Below are positions 1-5,854 of a stretch of DNA of 7,621 nt, in pieces. Each line of letters opens with the position of its first letter. Position 1 is the stretch's first letter. Both the position numbers and the translations under genes were made by a program. The notes under the pieces are model-generated. The model did not search any database. It worked only from the letters and a program-made list of their open reading frames with translations, and was not told the DNA's origin. This DNA is from an uncultured Clostridia bacterium. GTDB taxonomy: Bacteria > Bacillota > Clostridia > Oscillospirales > CAG-272. Where the stretch lies: contig CALCTA010000005.1 of assembly GCA_937893945.1 (NCBI GenBank), forward strand, positions 1-7,621, given 5' to 3'.

Positions 1-53
1 CTTGCGGCCTCTACCACCCCAAGGTAGCGCGCTACCAGCTGCGCCACACCCAG
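1..53 (-). tRNA. tRNA-Pro(GGG), 5' half, cut by the window edge
   Basis: Read on the minus strand, this is the first 53 or so bases of a tRNA. It has acceptor strand CTGGGTG, then TG at positions 8-9, D-stem GCGC/GCGC with loop AGCTGGTA, anticodon stem CTACC/GGTAG, and a 7-base loop TTGGGGT that places GGG at 34-36. GGG reads the CCC codon, so the tRNA is proline-specific, and the acceptor and D-arm sequences fit bacterial tRNA-Pro. The variable loop begins (AGGCC) before the edge. The T-arm and 3' acceptor strand lie outside the window, so intactness cannot be judged. Confidence 0.92.
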
Positions 54-70
54 ATCTTTACGACTTTGTT

Positions 71-99
71 ATTATACCACGGTTTTTTCTAAATGTCAA
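71..99 (-). promoter_or_regulatory. Consensus sigma-A promoter for the tRNA-Pro gene
   Basis: On the minus strand TTGACA (94-99) and TATAAT (71-76) are separated by exactly 17 bases. Both hexamers match the consensus perfectly. The -10 ends 17 bases before the first tRNA base at 53, leaving a very short leader, as expected for a strongly expressed stable-RNA gene. It diverges from the blaI promoter about 90 bases away. Confidence 0.88.
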
Positions 100-190
100 G
101 TGCTTTTTGCGAAATTTTTTAAGAAAAATTTCTTTGGAGGGTGGGGAAGAAAAAATATCTCTTTTCTTAAAACTTTTTTTCAAAAACCTA

Positions 191-219
191 TTGACATTCT
201 CACTCTAATGTGTTAGAGT
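191..219 (+). promoter_or_regulatory. Promoter of the blaI-blaR1 unit
   Basis: TTGACA at 191-196 is followed after 17 bases by TAGAGT at 214-219, which matches four of six bases of the -10 consensus. Transcription would start near 226, giving a leader of nearly 90 bases before the chosen blaI start. The -10 hexamer lies inside the right arm of the first operator dyad, so a bound repressor would block it directly. The stretch 100-190 upstream is AT-rich with A and T runs, and I see no gene in it. Confidence 0.75.
202..219. promoter_or_regulatory. Operator dyad 1, probable BlaI site
   Basis: An inverted repeat has 7-base arms ACTCTAA (202-208) and TTAGAGT (213-219) around TGTG. It covers the end of the promoter spacer and the whole -10 box. 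The same half-site CTCTAA recurs in dyad 2, and the dyad centres are 26 bp apart. The position and duplication fit autorepression by the dimeric repressor encoded just downstream. That BlaI binds here is inferred from context. Confidence 0.72.
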
Positions 220-228
220 ATAGGTGTA

Positions 229-244
229 CTCTAACGCGTTAGAG
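229..244. promoter_or_regulatory. Operator dyad 2, perfect 16-bp palindrome
   Basis: CTCTAACGCGTTAGAG is a perfect 16-base palindrome that shares its CTCTAA/TTAGAG arms with dyad 1. It lies immediately downstream of the expected transcription start (about 226), where a bound repressor would obstruct initiation or early elongation. It would also exclude translation from the GTG at 224, because that codon would lie upstream of the transcript start. Confidence 0.75.
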
Positions 245-298
245 AAGAAATTCAGAATGAGTACATCGAAAATTTTGAAGGCGAGAGCCTTTTTGAAA

Positions 299-304
299 GA
301 GAGG
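299..304 (+). promoter_or_regulatory. Ribosome binding site that sets the blaI start
   Basis: GAGAGG lies 9 bases before the ATG at 314. The other in-frame ATG at 257 has only AGAAG-like sequence upstream. Starting at 314 gives a 123-residue protein, the normal BlaI length, whereas 257 would add 19 residues with no counterpart in the family. Confidence 0.65.
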
Positions 305-313
305 TATAGAGAC

Positions 314-685
314 ATGAGTGTACCTAAAATATTTGAAAGCGAATACAGATTTTGTCTGATCCTTTGGGAGAGGGAGCCGATCAAGAGCAGCGAGCTTGTG
401 AGTCTTTGCAGCGAGCAGCTTGGATGGAAGCCTACCACTACCTACACCGTTATCAAGCGCCTCTCCGAGAGGGGTGTTATCAAGAACGAGAACACGGTCG
501 TAACCTCGCTTGTAAGCAAGGACGAGGCGCAGGCAGCCGAGATAGACGAGATGGTCGAGAGGACCTTTGAGGGCTCGCTACCCGCATTCATTGCCGCATT
601 CGTCAAGAGGCAGGATCTCTCCGAGGCGGAGATAGACGCGGTCCAGGACATGATAGACCGCTACAGAAGGGGGGAGAACAAGTGA
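314..685 (+). CDS. blaI: BlaI/MecI-family winged-helix repressor
   Basis: This is a 123-residue cytoplasmic transcriptional repressor of the BlaI/MecI/CopY family (Penicillinase_R), which binds operator dyads as a dimer and is inactivated by proteolysis after a partner BlaR1 protease senses a signal. Visible family features are the N-terminal SESE-like FESEYRFCLILWE (residues 7-19), the winged-helix recognition segment LGWKPTTTYTVIKRLSERG (36-54), and a helical dimerisation tail that includes GSLPAFIAAFVK (87-98) and LSEAEIDAVQDMID (102-115). By alignment from memory, the Asn-Phe bond cut in staphylococcal BlaI and MecI corresponds here to Ala95-Phe96. The start was chosen from the ribosome site and family length. 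The gene overlaps blaR1 by 4 bases, so the two are probably translationally coupled. The two upstream dyads imply autoregulation. The symbol is a family label only: there is no beta-lactamase gene in the window. Confidence 0.9.
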   Translation: MSVPKIFESEYRFCLILWEREPIKSSELVSLCSEQLGWKPTTTYTVIKRLSERGVIKNENTVVTSLVSKDEAQAAEIDEMVERTFEGSLPAFIAAFVKRQDLSEAEIDAVQDMIDRYRRGENK

Positions 686-3342
686 GCGAGATATTCTTGC
701 ATGTGTTCAACATGAGCATCTCGGCGAGCTACATCGTTCTTGCGATATTGCTTTTGCGCCTGTTTATGAAAAAGGCGCCCAAATGGATCAGCGTAGCTCT
801 TTGGGGCGTGGTTGGATTTCGACTTATCTGCCCGTTCTCGATCGAGAGCATTCTCAGCCTCATTCCGAGCGCCGAGACGGTCAGCCCCGACATAATGACG
901 GGCGATCTCAGCGAGCCGTTTTACGTTGACAGCTATATAGACACCGGCTTTAGCGGTGTCAACAACACTATCGCCCCGATAATCAGCGGCTCGTCGGTAA
1001 CGGTTGCGCCCGAGAAGGAAGTAAATCTTCTCAAGTTTTTGATACCGATATGTGCGATCCTTTGGCTCGTCGGTATCCTTGCAATGCTTATATACACGCT
1101 CGTAAGCTACTTTAAGCTCAAGAAGAGCATAGGTACGGCGGTGCTTTACAGCGAGAATATCTATCAGAGCGAGAACGTTGCTTCACCCTTCATTCTCGGC
1201 ATCATCAAGCCGCGCATATATCTGCCGTTTGACATCGGCAAGCAGAGCGCCGAGCACGTCATAGCGCACGAAAAGGCGCATCTTCGCCGCAAGGATCACC
1301 TTTGGAAGCCGCTTGGCTTCTTGCTTCTCGCGGTCTATTGGTTCAATCCGCTTATGTGGCTCGGATATATCCTGCTTTGCCGAGACATCGAGCTTGCCTG
1401 CGACGAGAAGGTCATCAAGGCGCTTGATTGCGGCGCGAGAGCCGACTATTCCGAGGCGCTGCTCCGGTGCGGAGTGAAGCGAAAGAGCATCGCGGCGTGT
1501 CCGCTTGCGTTTGGAGAGGTTGGCGTCAAGGCGAGGATCAAATCCGTGCTGAACTACAAGAAGCCTGCCTTCTGGATAATCATAGTAGCGCTCGTTCTTT
1601 GTGTGGTAATTGCGGTCTGCTTCTTGACTAACCCCGTCAGCGCGGGCGTCAAGGATATTTCGGTAAAGAATATCAAGGACGACAGCTTAGAGCTTGTAAT
1701 GAAGTATTATTTCCCCTCGGGAGGTTACGGCGTGCGAGCTGTTCCCGATGACGAGGGAGAGAATCTCGGAAACGGAATGAGAGAATATGACGGCTCACTT
1801 GGAGAGCACAGAATACTCATTTCGTTTGGAGACACCGAGCCGACTGACGCCTTCCGCGAGGAATTTCCCACGGGTGAGGCGGTTGAGATCAATTCCTCTC
1901 CAAGAGTATGCGTCAAACGCGTGCATCTGAGTGATCAAGGATTTGATCTCTACGTCGGCTTTGACAGCCCCATCAGCATAGAGGAGAAAGATAGCGAAAA
2001 GCTCAATACCTTCTTCGGCAAGGTAAAAATACCCGTCAGCTTCGTTGAGGATAGAGACGACGGGGGCAATGAAGAGGGAAGTGAAAGCATAGACGGAGCG
2101 AGACCTATTCCCGACACCGAGCTCGCAAATACCTACCCCGAATATTTTGGGATCGACACCTCAAACGGACTCGATATTTACGTTTGGCAGCTTGCAAAGG
2201 GGCACTATGGCTTCGGCTTGCTTCCGCACGCTGAAGAGGGTAAAAATTGGCTTGATAAAGAGCTGTTAGATCTTAAGGGAGTATCTGCCAAGACTATGCG
2301 CGAGATACTCTCGTACTACGACCTTGAGGGCATTGATGTGCATATAATCCCTTGGCAGAATCCTATTTCGAGCTATATGCCCGATTATATCCTCTATGGA
2401 GAAGAAGCTAAGGCGCAGTATATTGAAGACATAAAAGTAATGCTTTTTGATACTCCGTGGCTTGAGATAAACCCCGAGCTTCTTGCTGCCTACCCCGAAT
2501 ATTTCGGGATCAACACTTCAAACGGGCTTGATATATACGTTTGGCAGCATGATAAAGAAGCTCCTTATGAATTCGGGTTGCTTCCGCACGGAGAAGAAAA
2601 TATAATATATTATCCGGGAGTGCCGGATGGACTTAGGGGGGCTTCTGCCGATACTATGCGCGAGATACTCTCATATTACGATCTTAGCAACGTAAACGTG
2701 TCTATAATTGCTTGCGCAACAAAAAGTGTGAATCATATAATGGACGGTGAAAGCAGCTTTGTACAAAGTATAGCAAAATATGCTGAGAAAGCAAAAAGGT
2801 TGCTATTTGGAGAGCAGACTTCACTACAGAATCCCAATGCAGTAACTCCTTATTATAATTGCTGGTTGAAAGAAATAGATGAAATCGTTTTTGATCCGGA
2901 CGGAGAATATGAAGAAAAGATAGATATCTTTTATCAGGATGCGGATTATACGTACTATTTTACAGAGGAAATAAGCAAGCATATCACCGTGATTTATAAG
3001 GATGGAAGTTCGGAAAACCTCATAGAAGCGTTGCTAACATTGCATATCAGAATGAGTGATCTTGATAAGTTTGGAATTAAATATTATAGATCTGAAAGTC
3101 AGGTTGAAAATATAATTGATACCACACATGGAGCAGACGATGCTATCGAAACATTTTATGTGGATGAAGATTATATTTATGAATTTTCCCAGATAATCAG
3201 TGAAAACATTACGGTTTATTATAAGGACGGTACAAGCGAGAATCTCAAGGATGCTCTTACAAGCGGAAGGATAGGAAGAATAACAGTTCTTGAATGGTTC
3301 GGTATATATTATTTTTCGTGGCAACGAAGGACTCAGCATTAA
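682..3342 (+). CDS. blaR1: BlaR1-like M56 membrane metalloprotease with a repeat-built non-PBP sensor region
   Basis: An 886-residue membrane protease and signal transducer. It starts with GTG, whose last two bases belong to the blaI stop, and has a strong site AAGGGGGGAG just upstream. Membrane segments lie at about residues 14-29, 36-51, 117-143, 209-233 and 296-316. The zinc protease motif is HEKAH (196-200), and the probable third ligand is Glu237 in IELACDEKV, as in peptidase family M56. After the last membrane segment about 570 residues face outside: a first domain (about 323-455), an acidic linker (456-475), two copies of a PEYFG...SNGLDIYVWQ domain (about 478-589 and 597-710), and two copies of a smaller FY...ITV.YKDG(S/T)SENL domain (about 734-806 and 809-880). 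I find no SxxK, SxN and KTG set, so the penicillin-binding sensor of classical BlaR1/MecR1 is absent. The protein is far longer than classical BlaR1 (about 585-600 residues). The ligand is unknown. It very probably cleaves the BlaI encoded upstream, directly or indirectly. Confidence 0.88.
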   Translation: MSEIFLHVFNMSISASYIVLAILLLRLFMKKAPKWISVALWGVVGFRLICPFSIESILSLIPSAETVSPDIMTGDLSEPFYVDSYIDTGFSGVNNTIAPIISGSSVTVAPEKEVNLLKFLIPICAILWLVGILAMLIYTLVSYFKLKKSIGTAVLYSENIYQSENVASPFILGIIKPRIYLPFDIGKQSAEHVIAHEKAHLRRKDHLWKPLGFLLLAVYWFNPLMWLGYILLCRDIELACDEKVIKALDCGARADYSEALLRCGVKRKSIAACPLAFGEVGVKARIKSVLNYKKPAFWIIIVALVLCVVIAVCFLTNPVSAGVKDISVKNIKDDSLELVMKYYFPSGGYGVRAVPDDEGENLGNGMREYDGSLGEHRILISFGDTEPTDAFREEFPTGEAVEINSSPRVCVKRVHLSDQGFDLYVGFDSPISIEEKDSEKLNTFFGKVKIPVSFVEDRDDGGNEEGSESIDGARPIPDTELANTYPEYFGIDTSNGLDIYVWQLAKGHYGFGLLPHAEEGKNWLDKELLDLKGVSAKTMREILSYYDLEGIDVHIIPWQNPISSYMPDYILYGEEAKAQYIEDIKVMLFDTPWLEINPELLAAYPEYFGINTSNGLDIYVWQHDKEAPYEFGLLPHGEENIIYYPGVPDGLRGASADTMREILSYYDLSNVNVSIIACATKSVNHIMDGESSFVQSIAKYAEKAKRLLFGEQTSLQNPNAVTPYYNCWLKEIDEIVFDPDGEYEEKIDIFYQDADYTYYFTEEISKHITVIYKDGSSENLIEALLTLHIRMSDLDKFGIKYYRSESQVENIIDTTHGADDAIETFYVDEDYIYEFSQIISENITVYYKDGTSENLKDALTSGRIGRITVLEWFGIYYFSWQRRTQH
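2113..2448 (+). repeat. Sensor domain type A, copy 1, within blaR1
   Basis: This encodes residues about 478-589 and is duplicated at 2470-2811 with a period of 119-120 codons. Both copies contain YPEYFGI(D/N)TSNGLDIYVWQ, then GLLPH, TMREILSYYDL, and a C-terminal helix ending LLF or MLF. DNA identity is still high in places, for example around 2134-2190 against 2491-2547. I do not recognise the domain by name with confidence. Confidence 0.88.
2470..2811 (+). repeat. Sensor domain type A, copy 2, within blaR1
   Basis: This encodes residues about 597-710 and is the tandem partner of 2113-2448. It keeps YPEYFGINTSNGLDIYVWQ, FGLLPH and DTMREILSYYDL, but diverges in the middle (HDKEAPYE, YYPGVPDG) and in the last third, where the IIPWQNPISSY of copy 1 becomes IIACATKSVNH. 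The strong conservation of the first half and loss of the second suggests the copies are specialising. Confidence 0.86.
2881..3096 (+). repeat. Sensor domain type B, copy 1, within blaR1
   Basis: This encodes residues about 734-805, with the pattern IDIFYQDADYTYYFTEEIS, HITVIYKDGSSENL and FGIKYY. It is matched by 3106-3321 with a period of about 75 codons. The alternating aromatic and polar pattern suggests a small beta-rich fold. The family is not recognised. Confidence 0.78.
3106..3321 (+). repeat. Sensor domain type B, copy 2, within blaR1
   Basis: This encodes residues about 809-880, with IETFYVDEDYIYEFSQIIS, NITVYYKDGTSENL and FGIYYF lining up with the copy at 2881-3096. It ends the protein, with only QRRTQH after it. 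Confidence 0.78.
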
Positions 3343-3369
3343 ACTAATGAAAAACAGAAAGAGGAAGCT

Positions 3370-3867
3370 ATGAAACAAGCAGGAATGACAAGACGAGAGA
3401 GGCAGGTATTTGACCTTGCCGAGATAAAAGAGATACTTGACAAGGCGAAGATCGTACACGTCGGAATGGTGGACGGCGATCGCCCTTACGTAGTGCCGAT
3501 GAATTACGGCTACACCTTAATTGACGGAGAGCTTACGCTCTATCTTCACGGTGCGAGAAGCGGCAGAAAGCTTGACGTGCTTCGCGCAAATCCTAAGGTG
3601 TTTATTGAGATAGACACTGATCTCGTCTCCTTTGAGGGCGAGGTAGCCTGCAAGTACGGTATGAGCTATTCCTCGATAATGGGAGAGGGAATTGCCGAGA
3701 TAGTTGAGGATGCGGAAGGGAAGAAGCAGGCGCTTTCTATCCTTATGAAGACTCAGACGGGCAAGGATTTTGAGTTTGATGACAAGCTCGTATCGGTGGT
3801 AACCGCGATCGTAATTCGTGTCGGCGACTTCACCGCCAAAAAGAGACCGCTTCCAAGCGGAAGATAA
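3370..3867 (+). CDS. NimA-like flavin-binding protein (PNPOx-like split-barrel family)
   Basis: A 165-residue cytoplasmic protein of the pyridoxamine 5'-phosphate oxidase-like, NimA-related family. These proteins bind FMN or a similar cofactor, and some reduce 5-nitroimidazole drugs. Visible pieces are the N-terminal TRRERQVFDLAEIKEIL (7-23), the first barrel strands IVHVGMVDGDRPYVVPMNYGY (28-48), and the family signature LYLHGARSGRKLDVLRANPKV (57-77), where His60 matches the conserved active-site histidine of Nim proteins and the SGRK turn fits phosphate binding of the cofactor. A C-terminal strand AIVIRVGDFTAKKRP (146-160) closes the barrel. Length is normal. AGAGGA lies a few bases before the ATG. 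The gap to blaR1 is 27 bases with no promoter that I see, so it probably belongs to the blaI-blaR1 unit and may be one of its outputs. Nitroimidazole resistance cannot be claimed from the sequence. Confidence 0.85.
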   Translation: MKQAGMTRRERQVFDLAEIKEILDKAKIVHVGMVDGDRPYVVPMNYGYTLIDGELTLYLHGARSGRKLDVLRANPKVFIEIDTDLVSFEGEVACKYGMSYSSIMGEGIAEIVEDAEGKKQALSILMKTQTGKDFEFDDKLVSVVTAIVIRVGDFTAKKRPLPSGR

Positions 3868-3872
3868 GCAAC

Positions 3873-3900
3873 AACGCCACCGAGCAATCGGTGGCGTTTA
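3873..3900 (+). terminator. Hairpin terminator after the NimA-like gene
   Basis: A perfect 11-bp stem (AACGCCACCGA, 3873-3883, with its complement 3888-3898) closes a GCAA loop just 6 bases past the stop codon. The T tract is short (TTTA), so termination may be partial. It marks the likely end of the blaI-blaR1-nim unit. Confidence 0.75.
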
Positions 3901-3935
3901 TGCGTGATGCTATCCTTAAAGAAACCACCAAATCT

Positions 3936-3978
3936 GTAGGGACCGTGCGTCCATATTTGCTTTGCAAATTGACGGTCC
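3936..3978 (+). repeat. GTAG-headed palindromic element
   Basis: This begins GTAGGGACCGT (3936-3946) and ends ACGGTCC (3972-3978), so GGACCGT pairs with ACGGTCC. An inner hairpin is ATTTGC-TTT-GCAAAT (3955-3969). The GTAGGG head followed by a palindrome is the architecture also seen at 5980, 6150 and 6922-6969. It is longer and bulged compared with those, so its membership of the same family is less certain. Confidence 0.55.
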
Positions 3979-3980
3979 GA

Positions 3981-4001
3981 GCCTTCCCCAGCGGGGAAGG
4001 C
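3981..4001. repeat. GC-rich hairpin in the nim-pepT spacer
   Basis: GCCTTCCCC (3981-3989) and GGGGAAGGC (3993-4001) form a perfect 9-bp stem around AGC, directly after the GTAG-headed element. There is no T run after it, so I read it as part of a dispersed intergenic repeat rather than a terminator. The rest of the spacer to the pepT promoter (4002-4080) shows nothing that I can assign. Confidence 0.5.
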
Positions 4002-4086
4002 TAAAGGTAGCATTTCACGTCCGCATTGTCCTGCTGATTTGATCGTGCGCGGTTTAAACATTTATTTTTAAATTTCCCCTTTCTTA

Positions 4087-4115
4087 TTGAAAAATCTCTT
4101 TACAAATGGTATAAT
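4087..4115 (+). promoter_or_regulatory. Promoter of pepT
   Basis: TTGAAA (4087-4092) and TATAAT (4110-4115) are separated by 17 bases, and a TG at 4107-4108 gives an extended -10. This is a strong sigma-A type promoter about 32 bases upstream of the start codon, so pepT is transcribed independently of the genes before it. Confidence 0.85.
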
Positions 4116-4147
4116 ATCATCAAAGAAACCCGAAAGGAAATAAAAAT

Positions 4148-5374
4148 ATGAGAGCTTACGAAAGATTACTTAAATACGTTGCGGTCAACACGAGAAGCGA
4201 TGACTCCTCGAGCACCGTGCCTACTACCAAAATACAGTTTGATCTTGCAAATATCCTTGCCGACGAGCTTCGCGCGCTTGGTTGTGAGAACGTAAGATGC
4301 GACGACAAGTGCTACGTCTATGCTGAGATCCCCGCTACGAAGGGATACGAGGACAGGATCAATTTGGGCTTTATCGCGCACATGGATACCTCTCCCGACT
4401 TCTGCGGTGAGGGTGTCAAGCCGCAGATAATTGAAAACTATGACGGCGGTGAGGTAAAGCTCGGAGAGAGCGGCAGAGTCCTCTCTCCCGAGATGTTCCC
4501 CCATTTGCCCAAGCTCAAGGGCAGAACGCTCATCACCACCGACGGAACTACTCTGCTCGGCGCTGACGATAAGGCAGGTGTTTCCGAGATAATGACGCTC
4601 GTTGAGAGACTTCAGTCGGGCGAGATCGCTCACGGCAAGATCCTTATCGGCTTTACTCCCGACGAAGAGGTCGGCAGCGGCGCTGACCACTTTGACGTTG
4701 AGGGATTTGGCGCGGATTTTGCTTACACTGTTGACGGTGGCGAGGAGGGCTCGCTTGAATACGAGAACTTCAACGCGTGCGGCGTGCGTTTCGTGGTAAA
4801 CGGTGTGAACGTTCACCCCGGCTCCGCAAAAAACGTAATGGTAAACGCGCTTCTCGTTGCTATGGAGATAAATTCGCTTCTTCCGGGCGCGGATATTCCC
4901 GCTAAGACGAGCGGCTACGAGGGATTTTATCACGCTATCGGTATGAGCGGAAGCGTTGAGAGAGCTATGCTTGATTACATCGTCCGCGACCACAGCTTTG
5001 ATATGTTTGAAGCGCGCAAGCAGATTCTCTCGCACATCGCAAAGACGCTCAACGAGAAGTACGGCGAGGGAACAGTCGAGCTTACTATCAAGGAGCAGTA
5101 CCGCAATATGAAGGAGCAGATCGTTCCTTGTATGCACCTTATCGACAATGCTGTAAAGGCGGCGGCAGATTGCGGCGTGGTGGCAAACGTAGAGCCTATT
5201 CGCGGCGGCACGGACGGCGCGAGACTTAGCTATATGGGCTTGCCTTGTCCTAATCTCGGAACGGCAGGCTACGCCTTCCACGGCCCGTTTGAGCATATCA
5301 CAGTCGAGGGAATGGACAAGCAGACCGACATCCTCGTACGCATCTGCGAGATATACGCGCAGATGGAGAAGTAA
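4148..5374 (+). CDS. pepT: Peptidase T (tripeptide aminopeptidase, M20B)
   Basis: A 408-residue cytoplasmic zinc aminopeptidase that removes the N-terminal residue from tripeptides at the end of protein and peptide breakdown. Length equals that of the Escherichia coli and Salmonella enzymes. The dinuclear zinc set is visible: His78 and Asp80 in AHMDTSPD, Asp140 in LGADDKAG, Glu173 (general base) and Glu174 in PDEEVG, Asp196 in VDGGEEG, and His378 in AFHGPFEH. The lid domain contains the substrate-side VHPGSAKN (His223). The C-terminal catalytic half carries PIRGGTDGARLSYMGLPCPNLG (350-371), typical of PepT. AAGGA lies 9 bases before the ATG. The gene has its own promoter, and no clear terminator follows, so transcription may run into the next gene 52 bases on. 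All key residues are present and I see no defect. Confidence 0.97.
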   Translation: MRAYERLLKYVAVNTRSDDSSSTVPTTKIQFDLANILADELRALGCENVRCDDKCYVYAEIPATKGYEDRINLGFIAHMDTSPDFCGEGVKPQIIENYDGGEVKLGESGRVLSPEMFPHLPKLKGRTLITTDGTTLLGADDKAGVSEIMTLVERLQSGEIAHGKILIGFTPDEEVGSGADHFDVEGFGADFAYTVDGGEEGSLEYENFNACGVRFVVNGVNVHPGSAKNVMVNALLVAMEINSLLPGADIPAKTSGYEGFYHAIGMSGSVERAMLDYIVRDHSFDMFEARKQILSHIAKTLNEKYGEGTVELTIKEQYRNMKEQIVPCMHLIDNAVKAAADCGVVANVEPIRGGTDGARLSYMGLPCPNLGTAGYAFHGPFEHITVEGMDKQTDILVRICEIYAQMEK

Positions 5375-5426
5375 TATAAGCTACTATCTTTGTTTTCCTT
5401 ATGAATGTTGTGAAAGGAGAAATAAT

Positions 5427-5852
5427 ATGAACCCGGCAGGAGCGACATTTATAACGTTAAGTATAATTGTTCTGGCTGTAGAAATATGGTTGGCATACGT
5501 TTCATGGCATTTCCGCCCCAAGTATTCTAAGGTATGTAAAGGTTTTTTGCGGAATCAGAAGCATAGGAAAAACGTAAGAATTCGTTATTACCGCTCAACC
5601 GACTACATAAAAGATTTGATGGATTTTGTATATGCATACAGAGTTGACGGTGTTGAATATTTTATAAAGGGCGATATGTTGGGAAAAGAAAGAGATCTCC
5701 CTAAAATAGTTGACATTGTCTATCAAGTCAATAAACCCAAAAGAGCTTATATAAAGACAAAAAATCTCTCAGATAATATTTACTTTGCTGCATTTATCAT
5801 CCTGCTTCCTTTTTTGATATTATTTTTGATTTTCGGAATTATATGGTGGTAA
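5427..5852 (+). CDS. Small two-TM membrane protein, DUF3592-like
   Basis: A 141-residue protein of unknown function. It has an N-terminal membrane helix (about residues 7-27), a basic stretch (30-60), a middle soluble part, and a C-terminal membrane helix (about 118-141) ending in two tryptophans. The middle part YAYRVDGVEYFIKG (69-82) with VDIVYQVNKPKRAYIK (95-110) resembles the DUF3592 pattern, in which a 'VDGKxY' strand is followed by a 'VxYNPxNPxxA' strand between two helices. That match is from memory and is not certain. The start is fixed by AAGGAGA 6 bases before the ATG; the longer open frame upstream overlaps pepT and is not coding. The gene is clearly more AT-rich than pepT, like the transposase after it. 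The stop is 2 bases before the transposase ATG. Confidence 0.75.
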   Translation: MNPAGATFITLSIIVLAVEIWLAYVSWHFRPKYSKVCKGFLRNQKHRKNVRIRYYRSTDYIKDLMDFVYAYRVDGVEYFIKGDMLGKERDLPKIVDIVYQVNKPKRAYIKTKNLSDNIYFAAFIILLPFLILFLIFGIIWW

Positions 5853-5854
5853 AA

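Noticed and set aside
2..208. A plus-strand open frame over the tRNA and its promoter
   Set aside because: It overlaps the tRNA-Pro gene antisense and the AT-rich spacer, and has no ribosome site.
224..313. Longer BlaI reading from GTG at 224 or ATG at 257
   Set aside because: The GTG at 224 lies upstream of the expected transcription start, and the reading would run through the second operator. The ATG at 257 lacks a ribosome site, and both exceed the family length. The ATG at 314 has GAGAGG at proper spacing.
682..3342. Beta-lactam resistance regulator in the strict sense
   Set aside because: The protein has the M56 protease but none of the penicillin-binding motifs, and no beta-lactamase or PBP gene is present in the window. 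I keep the family label only.
3753..4061. A minus-strand open frame across the end of the nim gene and the spacer
   Set aside because: It reads antisense through the nim 3' end, the terminator hairpin and the palindromic repeats, with no ribosome site or recognisable motif.
4166..5296. A 376-codon minus-strand open frame opposite pepT
   Set aside because: It mirrors the codon pattern of pepT, which has all zinc ligands and its own promoter and ribosome site. The antisense translation shows no recognisable family.
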